Source: Planobispora rosea
GTDB taxonomy: Bacteria; Actinomycetota; Actinomycetes; Streptosporangiales; Streptosporangiaceae
Direction of reading: 5' to 3'
DNA length: 64,000 bases
NCBI RefSeq assembly: GCF_014648175.1
Contig: NZ_BMQP01000037.1
Coordinates: forward strand, 1 to 64,000
Shown here one piece after another: positions 33,210 through 40,450 of the stretch. The number at the start of each line of letters is the position of its first letter. Positions within the stretch are counted from its first letter, which is position 1. The translations under genes were made by a program, and so were the position numbers. Below the pieces are notes generated by a model. It searched no databases. It had not been told where the DNA came from and worked only from the letters and a program-made list of their open reading frames with translations.

Positions 33210-35090
33210 TCAGGCGTCCGGAGGGGGAGGGACGAGGGTGCCCCGGGCCAGGCCCCGGGCGAGGGCGGCGGTCGCCCGGTCCACGCTCGCGGTCAGCTCA
33301 CGCATCCCGGCCTCGAAGGTGAAGATCTTCCGGAAGACGGCACCGTACCGTTCCTGCTCCCGGAGCGGCATGCGCGGCACCTGCGCGCGGCGCGAGTCGA
33401 GACGGGTCGCGCCCGGCGGGGCGCCGGTCGCGGGTGCGAGGGCCAGGGCGCGCACGAACCCGGCGAGGAAGAACGGGTCGAGCCGGCCGGGCTCCGGTCT
33501 CAGCAGGGTGAGACGCGGGCCGAGGAGCAGGCCGGGCTCCTCGGCCACCACGGTCGCCAGAGCGCTGCCCCGGGTGGTCACGACCACGTCCCCCGGCTCG
33601 ACCCTGATCCGGCCCTCGGGGCTGGTGCGGGTCTCCACCGGACCCCCGTGGAACACGTGGTGGTCGGTGAGCACGAGATCGCCTGTGCCGTCGATGTCGA
33701 AACGCCCGGCGGACAGGACGGTCAGTGCTCCGGTCCGCTCCAGCTCCTGGAGGGTGACCGTCGGCGGTTCCCGCCCCGGACCCGGGACGGCCGAGGGGAC
33801 CAGGTCCGGGAGGCGTCCGAGTTGCGCGGCCAGGCTCTCCCGGAGGGAGAGATAGAGGTCCGCCGAGGTGTGGCCGTCCGTCCCCAGGTGGCGGGAGGGG
33901 GTGACGTCGACGTCCTCGTCGATCAGCTCGATGATGGGGACCGTACGGCTCTCGCCGGGGCGGTCGAGGTCCGCCTCCGGGTCGGCCTGGAAGGCGTGCC
34001 AGCGCTCGGCCACCGCGCCGAAGCTCGCCGGGCCGGCCTCCGCCATCAGCACGCGTGAGGGGGTACGGCCGCCGCCCGCGGGCTTGCGCAGCACCCACAG
34101 GTGCGCGGGGAGTGCGGTGCCGGAGGCCATGCCCGGGGGCAGGCCGATGACGGCCTGGAGGGCGCCGCGCCGCAGGAGGTTGCTGCGGATGCGGCGGCCG
34201 GAACGGCGGGCGGCCGTGATCACGGGCATCAGCAGCACCGCGACACCGCCCGGGCTCAGGTGGGCGAGCGCGTGCTGGACCCAGGCGAGCTCGGACTCGG
34301 TCTTGGGCGGCAGGCCGTACTCCCAGCGCAGATCACCGGTGAGCTCGTCGTATCCCCAGTTGCGCTCGTTGAAGGGCGGATGGCAGACCACCGCGTCCAC
34401 GGCCACGTCCGGCCAGGCGTCACGCCGGAGGGAGTCGCCCGCCTCGACCGTGCTGTCCACCGGGATCAGGGCCAGGCGCGACTGCGCCAGGCGCGCGAGG
34501 GCGTCCTCGACCTCCTGTCCGCGGACCCGCTCCACCCCGGGGAGCCCGGCCGCAGCGGCGAGCAGGACGCCGAGACCGCAGGCCGGGTCGAGAACCGACC
34601 TGATCCCCGGTCCGGCCAGCCGCACCATGAAGCCCGCGACCTCGGGCGAAGTCGCCGACAGGCGGCGGGAGTGGACGTCGGCGTAGCGGTCGAGCAGGAA
34701 ACGCGTCACCTCGGCGGCGCCCTGCTCCCCAGCGTACTCCCGGACGAGCTTCCAGGCGGAGGCCGGGACGGTGCGCGGTTCACCCGCGCCGCGGAGGAGC
34801 TCGGTGGCCTCGGCGACGACCTCGCCGAGACGCAGGTCGTCCGCGGCGGTCCGGATCTGCTGCCAGACGCGCTCCCGCAACGGGAGCTCCCGCACCTTGC
34901 CCTGCGCCAGCAACCACGACTCGACGGCGCTCAGCGAGAAGGCGGGGCTGGTCGCGGTCCCTCCGACGGGCCTGGGGAAGTCCTCGTGCCGCCGCCGCCA
35001 GTTGCTCACGGCCGCGCGGCCGACTCCCGCCATCCGCGCGATGTCGGCCGCGGTGACGGTCGCGTCGCCCCCTGCCACTCGGCTCCCCAC
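33210..35090 (-). CDS. N6-DNA-methylase-like protein with HsdS-like C-terminus; altered motif IV
   Basis: A 626-residue protein. Residues about 12-48 form a helix-turn-helix (TAADIARMAGVGRAAVSNWR). The methylase core has motif I DPACGLGVLLAAAAG (about 165) but motif IV reads CHPPF (about 236) instead of NPPF, the His codon being CAT at 34380-34382. The C-terminal 230 residues look like an HsdS target-recognition half (VEPGDVVVTTRGSALATVVA, PRMPLREQERYGAVFRKIFT). No HsdR or second methylase is nearby, so this is a solitary type-I-like M/S fusion that may bind rather than methylate DNA. The gene is divergent from the 35245 gene. Confidence 0.8.
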   Translation of the reverse strand: MGSRVAGGDATVTAADIARMAGVGRAAVSNWRRRHEDFPRPVGGTATSPAFSLSAVESWLLAQGKVRELPLRERVWQQIRTAADDLRLGEVVAEATELLRGAGEPRTVPASAWKLVREYAGEQGAAEVTRFLLDRYADVHSRRLSATSPEVAGFMVRLAGPGIRSVLDPACGLGVLLAAAAGLPGVERVRGQEVEDALARLAQSRLALIPVDSTVEAGDSLRRDAWPDVAVDAVVCHPPFNERNWGYDELTGDLRWEYGLPPKTESELAWVQHALAHLSPGGVAVLLMPVITAARRSGRRIRSNLLRRGALQAVIGLPPGMASGTALPAHLWVLRKPAGGGRTPSRVLMAEAGPASFGAVAERWHAFQADPEADLDRPGESRTVPIIELIDEDVDVTPSRHLGTDGHTSADLYLSLRESLAAQLGRLPDLVPSAVPGPGREPPTVTLQELERTGALTVLSAGRFDIDGTGDLVLTDHHVFHGGPVETRTSPEGRIRVEPGDVVVTTRGSALATVVAEEPGLLLGPRLTLLRPEPGRLDPFFLAGFVRALALAPATGAPPGATRLDSRRAQVPRMPLREQERYGAVFRKIFTFEAGMRELTASVDRATAALARGLARGTLVPPPPDA

Positions 35091-35232
35091 TCTTCGTCCC
35101 AGCGTGTGGGCACCAAGCTATCCGACAGCACGATCGGACGTCGAAGAGCGATCGCGAACACGTGTATCGGATTCACGCTGATCGCGTCAGAGAGTCTTTT
35201 CCGGCGTCACGGGTTCTGTCGGCGATGATCTC

Positions 35233-35238
35233 TAGTCT
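35233..35238 (+). promoter_or_regulatory. -10 element for the DUF6493-like gene
   Basis: TAGTCT ends 6 bases before ATG 35245; no ribosome site is present. Confidence 0.5.
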
Positions 35239-35244
35239 GCGGCC

Positions 35245-36519
35245 ATGGCCGTATGGGACGAGGTTCGCGACATCATCGACGCCGGCGACCGGCGCGCGCT
35301 CGTGGAACGGATGACTGCCCTGACCGGGGACGAACGCCGCGAGGTGGCGCGGGAGCTGCCGGGATACCTCGAAGTGCTGCGCGAACGCGCACAGACGGAG
35401 GAACGGGCGCGTCAGGCCGGGTGGGAGACCGCAGGCGAGGAGGACGACCGCTGGTTCGACGTGTGGGGCCGTACGGAGCCCTGGGACGACTCCGGCGAGC
35501 TGCTGCGGATCGCGGGGGCCGGGTCGCTGGGCGGTGCTGCCGCCGTGAGCGCCTGGCTCGGCCGCCGAGACCTCCTGACGACCTGGCCTTCGCCCGACGG
35601 CGCGGACCGGCGGGCGTTCGGCGATCCGGGGCCGGTCGTCGCGGTGCTGTCCCGGCGTCCTCCGGAGTGGCAGGCCGAGGCGACGGTGCGGCTCGTGCGG
35701 AAGATCCGTGACGGGCGTGACCCGGGGGCGCCGTTGGCGCTGGCCATGCTCCGCCGTACCGGGATCGAACCGCCGGAGCACGACCCGCTCGTCGTGGCGT
35801 GGCTTCATGAGGAGCCGCGCATGCCGTTCCGGCAGGACCCGCTCCTCGACGCGCTGCTGCCGCGGATCTTCGAGGCGGAGGGCGTGGGCCGCACGCTGCG
35901 GGACAACACAGGCATGGCCACGGAGCTGGCCGCGCTCGGCGTCGAGGGAAGGGTCCGCCGTGACCTGCTGCTCGACGGATGCGTCCGTCGCTTCCTGCGC
36001 GGCGGGCCGGCTGCCGACCTGAGCTTCTTCGTCCGCCTGCACGAGACGCTGGACCCCGCCCCGGCCGAGGTCGCCCCGCGCGCCCGCGACTATCTGCGCC
36101 TGCTGCCCACGGCGCCCGGCCCGGTCGCGGAAGCGGCGCTCGCCCGGCTCCGCGGGCTGCCCCCGGGCACGGTCGCCGACCCGGAGGAACTGGGTGACGC
36201 GATGGAGGGACTGCTCTTCCGGGGCGAGGTGAAGCTCGTCGGCGCCGGGCTCTCCTGGCTCGCCGAGCTGTTGCCGCGGGAGGACGTCGACGCGTTCGCC
36301 CCGGCGCTGGCCACGGCCGTGACCCACGACTCACTCGGGATCCAGGGCCGTGCCGTACGGCTGGCGCTCAGGAACGCCGGAAGATGGGGCCCGGAGGCGA
36401 GGGAGATCTTCGCGGGGCTGACGGGGTCGCTCCCCGGCGAGTTCGGCGCGGGATTCGCCGGCGCGTTCGGCGGCGAGCCCGCCTCCGTCCCGGTCGTGCG
36501 CCGCAGAGGCGGGACCTGA
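35245..36519 (+). CDS. DUF6493-like helical-repeat protein
   Basis: A 424-residue, largely alpha-helical protein without signal or membrane segments. The N-terminus (MAVWDEVRDIIDAGDRRALV, VARELPGYLEVLRER) resembles the start of actinomycete DUF6493 proteins, which are usually much longer (about 800-1000 residues) and occur with SWIM-zinc-finger and MoxR/VWA genes; none of those is here. Repeats such as LALAMLRRTGIEPPEHDPLV and FAPALATAVTHDSLGIQGRA suggest HEAT-like hairpins. It is divergent from the methylase-like gene with 154 bases between starts. I am only moderately sure of the family. Function unknown. Confidence 0.55.
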   Translation: MAVWDEVRDIIDAGDRRALVERMTALTGDERREVARELPGYLEVLRERAQTEERARQAGWETAGEEDDRWFDVWGRTEPWDDSGELLRIAGAGSLGGAAAVSAWLGRRDLLTTWPSPDGADRRAFGDPGPVVAVLSRRPPEWQAEATVRLVRKIRDGRDPGAPLALAMLRRTGIEPPEHDPLVVAWLHEEPRMPFRQDPLLDALLPRIFEAEGVGRTLRDNTGMATELAALGVEGRVRRDLLLDGCVRRFLRGGPAADLSFFVRLHETLDPAPAEVAPRARDYLRLLPTAPGPVAEAALARLRGLPPGTVADPEELGDAMEGLLFRGEVKLVGAGLSWLAELLPREDVDAFAPALATAVTHDSLGIQGRAVRLALRNAGRWGPEAREIFAGLTGSLPGEFGAGFAGAFGGEPASVPVVRRRGGT

Positions 36520-36523
36520 CCGG

Positions 36524-36907
36524 TTACCGGTGCTGGGGCTGCTTGTGCGCGTTCGGCTGAGGGGCGGGCCTGCGGCGGGTGAGTACGAAGATCAGGCCGC
36601 CCCCGATGAGGAGGCCGCTGCCCGCCGCGAGCATGGCCCACGCGCCTCCCTGCTGCGAGCTCTGCTCCGCCAGGTCCGTGGAGGCGAACCCGGTCCACTT
36701 GTCGATCTCCTGGGTGAGCTGCTCGTGGCGCGCGGGGTCGCTCTCCTTGACGGAGTCGGCCTCGCGGGTCAGCTCCTCCGCCTTCGCCAGGTGGCTGTCG
36801 GCGCGGGCTCCCGTCTCACTCGCCCGGGAGAAGGGGATCGCGCTCGCCGCTCCGACGAGCAGACCCAGCACCATCGCCACGATCGAGATCACCCTGACCG
36901 GCTGCAC
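36524..36907 (-). CDS. Small two-pass membrane protein
   Basis: A 127-residue protein: membrane segment 1 (ISIVAMVLGLLVGAASAI), a 65-residue charged extracytoplasmic or cytoplasmic loop rich in Glu and Lys (coiled-coil-like), membrane segment 2 (AWAMLAAGSGLLIGGGLIFV) and a basic tail ending AHKQPQHR. Unrecognised. Its stop is 4 bases from that of the convergent gene. Confidence 0.65.
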   Translation of the reverse strand: MQPVRVISIVAMVLGLLVGAASAIPFSRASETGARADSHLAKAEELTREADSVKESDPARHEQLTQEIDKWTGFASTDLAEQSSQQGGAWAMLAAGSGLLIGGGLIFVLTRRRPAPQPNAHKQPQHR

Positions 36908-37125
36908 CGAACATCACCTTCCATATGTGTCCACCTCGACCGTGCCCTGCATACGGCGAGGAGGTCGGGCATGTCGGCCCGCCGTCGCGACACGGTAGTC
37001 CGCCGCCGTGTCCGGCCGCGTCCGCCGCCCGGCGGATGACGCCTCATTCGTCCGGGTGATACGGAGATATGGAGTTATACCAGACGAAGGGGGTATGGAG
37101 CATTTAATCCGACAAAGGGGGAGAA

Positions 37126-37365
37126 ATGGCCGGCAAGAAGATGGAAGGCGACGAGAACCAGCGCCGCCAGGCGGCCCGGGAGGCGCGCAAGTCCGGTAAG
37201 AGCCCGAGCGAGGTGAACGCGACGAAGGGAGGCTCGAAGCAGCGCCACTCCCGTCCCAAGCACGAGCCGCACCACCACGAGGACCGCACGTCCTCGCCCC
37301 ACCGGGGCAAGCAGGAGAGCGTCCGGAAGAGCATGAGGCCCAACACCAAGCCCGAGTACGAGTAA
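37126..37365 (+). CDS. Small hydrophilic protein, function unknown
   Basis: A 79-residue, very hydrophilic protein rich in Lys, Arg, Glu and His (KKMEGDENQRRQAAREARKS, SRPKHEPHHHEDRTSSPHRG). It has no hydrophobic core and is probably disordered. GGGGGAGAA precedes the ATG at 37126. Similar small proteins occur singly in actinomycetes. The histidine cluster PHHHED could bind metal. Confidence 0.6.
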   Translation: MAGKKMEGDENQRRQAAREARKSGKSPSEVNATKGGSKQRHSRPKHEPHHHEDRTSSPHRGKQESVRKSMRPNTKPEYE

Positions 37366-37393
37366 CCCCGGACCGGACGCCCCGCCGGTCCGG

Positions 37394-38329
37394 TTACCCG
37401 AGGGGATCGCCCGCGGCGACGTCGACGGGGTCGAGCAACTGGTCGGACCGGAGTCCGCGGTGCCCCCGCTCCGGGAGGACACCGGGCTCCCGCCGTACGG
37501 CACGCACCGGCTTCGGGTGACAGGGCCCCGACAGCTCGGAGATCTCCCCGGACAGCGGGCTCGGCACCGGGCTCGGCATCACGTTCAGCACCGGGTCCGG
37601 CGTCGGGACCGGGACCGGGGCGGGGACCGGGCTCTCCGGGGAGGGCACGCCGCCGGAGCGGAAGGCGGCCCTGGCGGCCAGGACCTCGCGGGCGGCCGCG
37701 CACACCTCGCGCAGCGTCGCGCGGACGCGGTCGCGGGCCACCGGATCGGCGATCCTGCCGATGGCGTTGAACTGCCGGGCCCCGGGACGTACGGCCAGAT
37801 CGAGGCCGTACACGATGGCACCGCCCGCGCCGAGCAGCCGGCTCACCTCGGTCTGCGCCCAGATCGCCTCGTGCGGGCTCACGCAGGAGGTGATCACGGC
37901 GACGGGCTTGCCGACCAGGGCGCCTCCCGCCGCCGGGGACGTCGCCCATCGAAGCGCGTGGGCCAGCTGCGGAGGCAGGAGGCTGTGCTCGGGAACGGTG
38001 ATCAGCATGCCGTCGGCCGCGGACAACACGCGGCACAGCTCATCGGTCCCCGCCGCGAGCGGGCCGGCGGGGGAGCAGGCCAGGTTCTCCAGCCCGTCCC
38101 AGACCTCGAAACACGCGGAGCTCGCGGAGCCCGCGGAGCCCGCGGAGCCCGGCGACCGCGGGGAGCCGATGGATCGTGGAGAGCTCGTCTCCGGGAACTC
38201 CGAGCGGCCCGGAAGCCCCGAGACTCCGGGAAGCTCCGAGAACTCGGGCAGCTCCAGCGCCACCGCGTCCAGCAACCGGTGAACGTACGCCTGCGGGCGC
38301 AGCACGCCCGCGATCCCCACGATCCTCAT
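37394..38329 (-). CDS. NADPH-dependent FMN reductase-like protein with low-complexity inserts
   Basis: A 311-residue protein. The beginning (MRIVGIAGVLRPQAYVHRLL) and the block ADGMLITVPEHSLLPPQLAH, AHALRWATSPAAGGALVGKP, VAVITSCVSPHEAIWAQTEV match the flavodoxin-like FMN reductase fold. Between the first strand/helix and the core lies a 60-residue Ser/Gly/Pro-rich insertion (GSPRSPGSAGSAGSASSAC), and the last 95 residues are Pro-rich (VPAPVPVPTPDPV). These parts are absent from typical members (about 180 residues), and the FMN-phosphate loop near residue 8 is weak, so activity is uncertain. ATG 38329 is preferred to 38341. Confidence 0.6.
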   Translation of the reverse strand: MRIVGIAGVLRPQAYVHRLLDAVALELPEFSELPGVSGLPGRSEFPETSSPRSIGSPRSPGSAGSAGSASSACFEVWDGLENLACSPAGPLAAGTDELCRVLSAADGMLITVPEHSLLPPQLAHALRWATSPAAGGALVGKPVAVITSCVSPHEAIWAQTEVSRLLGAGGAIVYGLDLAVRPGARQFNAIGRIADPVARDRVRATLREVCAAAREVLAARAAFRSGGVPSPESPVPAPVPVPTPDPVLNVMPSPVPSPLSGEISELSGPCHPKPVRAVRREPGVLPERGHRGLRSDQLLDPVDVAAGDPLG

Positions 38330-38416
38330 CCACCCACCCATTCGCGTGCGATTAGGGCCGTCCTGCCCCAGAAGGCACAGGGGTAACAAGCGCCGCGGAA
38401 CGGATTTCCCAATGGA

Positions 38417-38432
38417 GTGGAAACGTTTTCAC
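38417..38432. promoter_or_regulatory. LacI-family operator-like palindrome
   Basis: GTGGAAACGTTTTCAC is a 16-bp palindrome with one mismatch and a central ACGT, matching the general LacI/CcpA-family operator (TGGAAACGTTTCCA). It lies 88 bases upstream of the flavin reductase-like gene and 715 bases from the lacI gene at 39147. Confidence 0.5.
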
Positions 38433-38510
38433 AAGCCCACGGAAACCCCGGGAGAACGGTGCCTCATGGCGGGACGTCCGCCGGGCGGGCGACGCCGGGT
38501 CGTACCGCGC

Positions 38511-38550
38511 GGGCCGGGGCCGGGGCGCGCGGGCCGGGGCCGGGGCGCGC
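38511..38550. repeat. 20-bp perfect tandem duplication
   Basis: GGGCCGGGGCCGGGGCGCGC occurs twice without a gap in a non-coding region. Confidence 0.8.
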
Positions 38551-38660
38551 GGCCTCGCCGGGCATCCCCGGCCGGGACCGGTTTTCCGGGAGCGGGTGTG
38601 GTGTGTGAGAAAAGTTGTCAAACGGGCGGCGGGGCGTGCGGCGCATGCGATCATGGAGCT

Positions 38661-39020
38661 ATGCCCGATTTCGACCGTGTACGTGCCATCGCGCTGGAAC
38701 TGCCCGAGGTCGAGGAGGCCGTTTCCTGGGACACGCCCTCGCTGAAGGTCCGCGGCCGGATGTTCCTGCGTCACTACGAGGACCCCGACTTCACGGTGGT
38801 CAAGGTCTCCCGCGAGGAGCGTGAGGCCCTGACCGGGGAACGTCCCGAGGTCTTCGTCGTGACCCCGCACTACGAGAACTACCCGTACGTGCTGGTGCGG
38901 ACGGCCGAGCTGAGCACCGAGGAGTTGCGCGAGCTGGTCACCGAGGCGTGGCGGATGAGCGCTCCCAAGCGGATCGTGCAGGCGTTCGACGGGGCCGCGA
39001 CCCCGGGGGACACCCCGTAG
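38661..39020 (+). CDS. MmcQ/YjbR-family protein
   Basis: A 119-residue YjbR-fold protein (FDRVRAIALELPEVEEAVSW, LKVRGRMFLRHYEDPDFTVV, VVTPHYENYPYVLVRTA, ending AWRMSAPKRIVQAFDG). It is a distant paralog of 20561-20917. Biochemical role of the family not established. No strong ribosome site precedes the ATG. Confidence 0.85.
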   Translation: MPDFDRVRAIALELPEVEEAVSWDTPSLKVRGRMFLRHYEDPDFTVVKVSREEREALTGERPEVFVVTPHYENYPYVLVRTAELSTEELRELVTEAWRMSAPKRIVQAFDGAATPGDTP

Positions 39021-39110
39021 TCTCCGCGGTCGCCGTGCCGGACGGCGGAGCGGGACGGAGTTCTGTTCCGTGCCGCGCAACAGGATGGCGTCCGGCGAGC
39101 GCAAGCGGAT

Positions 39111-39122
39111 GCAAATATTTGC
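39111..39122. promoter_or_regulatory. Palindrome upstream of lacI (possible auto-operator)
   Basis: GCAAATATTTGC, a perfect 12-bp palindrome, lies 12 bases upstream of the lacI -10 box. AT-rich in a GC-rich genome, so a protein-binding site is likely; it differs from the site at 38417. Confidence 0.4.
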
Positions 39123-39133
39123 GCGCTTTGCCA

Positions 39134-39139
39134 TATAGT
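39134..39139 (+). promoter_or_regulatory. -10 element for lacI
   Basis: TATAGT ends 7 bases before ATG 39147; no ribosome site is present. Confidence 0.5.
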
Positions 39140-39146
39140 TTGCGGC

Positions 39147-40136
39147 ATGACACGACGACTTGCAGAGGTGGCCAAGAAGGTCGGGGTGAGCGAGGCGACG
39201 GTCAGCCGGGTGCTCAACGGGAAGCCCGGCGTGTCCGAGGCGACCCGCGAGGCGGTGCTGACGGCGCTCGACGTGCTCGGCTACGAGCGCCCCACCCGGC
39301 TGCGCGGCGACCGGGCCCGGCTGGTCGGCCTCGTCCTGCCCGAACTGCAGAACCCGATCTTCCCTGCCTTCGCCGAGGTCGTCGGGGGTGCGCTGGCCCA
39401 GCGGGGGTTCACCTCGGTGCTGTGCACCCGGACCGTGGGCGGGATCTCCGAGGCCGACTACGTGGACCTGCTCCTGCAGCAGCAGGTCTCGGGAGTCGTC
39501 TTCGCCGGCGGCCTGTACGCCCAGGCCGACGCCTCCCATGAGCACTACGAGCTGCTCCGGGAGCGCGGACTGCCCACGGTGCTGGTCAACGCGGCCGTCG
39601 AGCACCTGGGTTTCCCCCAGGTCTCCTGCGACGACGTGGTGGCCGCGGAGATGGCGATCGGGCACCTGAAGGCGCTGGGGCACGAGCGCATCGGCATGGT
39701 GCTCGGCCCCAGGGACCACATGCCCTCCCGCCGCAAGCTGGAGACGTTCCTCACCTCGGGCGGTGATCCGGCGCTCGTCGAGCACACGATGTTCTCCCTG
39801 GAGGGAGGGCACGCGACGGCGGCCAGGCTGCTGCGCAAGGGGGTCACCGGCGTCGTGTGCGCCAGCGACCTGCTCGCGCTCGGCGCGGTCCGGGCGGCCC
39901 GCAGGTCGGGGCTGGCGGTCCCCGCCGACGTCTCGGTCATCGGTTACGACGACTCGGCGCTGATGAACTGCACCGAACCGCCGCTGACCACGGTCCGTCA
40001 GCCGATCGACGCGATGGGGCGGGCGGCGGTGGACCTGCTGACGGCGTTGATCGACAAGGCGGTGGTCCCGGCGGACGAGCTGCTCTTCGAGCCGGAACTG
40101 GTCGTACGCGCCTCCACGGCGAGACCGTCCCCCTGA
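39147..40136 (+). CDS. LacI-family transcriptional regulator of the alpha-glucoside operon
   Basis: A 329-residue repressor: the N-terminal DNA-binding domain (LAEVAKKVGVSEATVSRVLN, GKPGVSEATREAVLTALDVLG) including the hinge helix, then a periplasmic-binding-protein-like sugar domain (LVGLVLPELQNPIFPAFAEV, HERIGMVLGPRDHM, PADVSVIGYDDSALMNCTEP, LTTVRQPIDAMGRAAVDLL). It lies directly upstream of, and in the same direction as, the sugar uptake genes, so it should repress them in the absence of the inducing sugar. The gene ends at a 20-bp tandem repeat and a strong hairpin. Transcription is leaderless. Confidence 0.92.
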   Translation: MTRRLAEVAKKVGVSEATVSRVLNGKPGVSEATREAVLTALDVLGYERPTRLRGDRARLVGLVLPELQNPIFPAFAEVVGGALAQRGFTSVLCTRTVGGISEADYVDLLLQQQVSGVVFAGGLYAQADASHEHYELLRERGLPTVLVNAAVEHLGFPQVSCDDVVAAEMAIGHLKALGHERIGMVLGPRDHMPSRRKLETFLTSGGDPALVEHTMFSLEGGHATAARLLRKGVTGVVCASDLLALGAVRAARRSGLAVPADVSVIGYDDSALMNCTEPPLTTVRQPIDAMGRAAVDLLTALIDKAVVPADELLFEPELVVRASTARPSP

Positions 40137-40180
40137 GCCCGCCTGGGTTTCCCTGAGCCCGCCTGGGTTTCCCTGAGCCC
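40131..40180. repeat. 20-bp tandem repeat spanning the lacI stop
   Basis: The unit GCCTGGGTTTCCCTGAGCCC is present twice (40141-40160, 40161-40180), preceded by a half unit that contains the TGA stop of lacI. Confidence 0.85.
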
Positions 40181-40230
40181 GCCGTCCCGGAGCCGCTGCC
40201 CCGGGCCCGCCGTCTTGAACCCGCCGCCCG

Positions 40231-40265
40231 CGAGGGGGTGACACGGTGATCGTGTCACCCCCTCG
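40231..40265 (+). terminator. Terminator between lacI and the sugar uptake operon
   Basis: A perfect 15-bp stem (40231-40245 with 40251-40265) with a 5-base loop. It separates lacI transcription from the operon that starts at 40451. Confidence 0.75.
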
Positions 40266-40319
40266 TCGCGTTGCCGGACATGTGTCACGCCTGCATCACA
40301 CCGGTGTGTCACGTAACTT

Positions 40320-40372
40320 AGTCGTTATATTGCAGTAGTCTGTCGAAACATTGCATGAATGTGTCATGGAGC
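40320..40372 (+). promoter_or_regulatory. Candidate promoter of the sugar uptake operon
   Basis: An AT-rich stretch with a TAGTCT hexamer at 40337-40342 and two ATTGCA copies (about 40330 and 40352) that could belong to a regulator site. It lies 80-130 bases before the binding-protein start. The exact start of transcription is not clear. Confidence 0.35.
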
Positions 40373-40450
40373 CTATCGTGATGGCCACGCCGGGGGCGGA
40401 TCGCCTGTCTCACTCCGCCGGCGTCCATCCGCACCAGAAGGGTCAGCTCC

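Larger units (their letters stand above)
38330..38660. other. Intergenic region with a LacI-type palindrome and a tandem repeat
   Basis: 331 bases between divergent genes. It contains the near-perfect operator palindrome at 38417-38432 and a perfect 20-bp tandem duplication at 38511-38550. No gene was recognised; a reading frame at 38417-38608 is repeat-derived. Confidence 0.45.

Noticed and set aside
33210..36519. A BREX, DISARM or full type I restriction-modification system
   Set aside because: No PglZ, BrxL, helicase, HsdR or second methylase is present; only a solitary methylase-like gene is found.
38511..38550. CRISPR-like repeats
   Set aside because: Perfect tandem duplication without spacers; no cas genes in the window.
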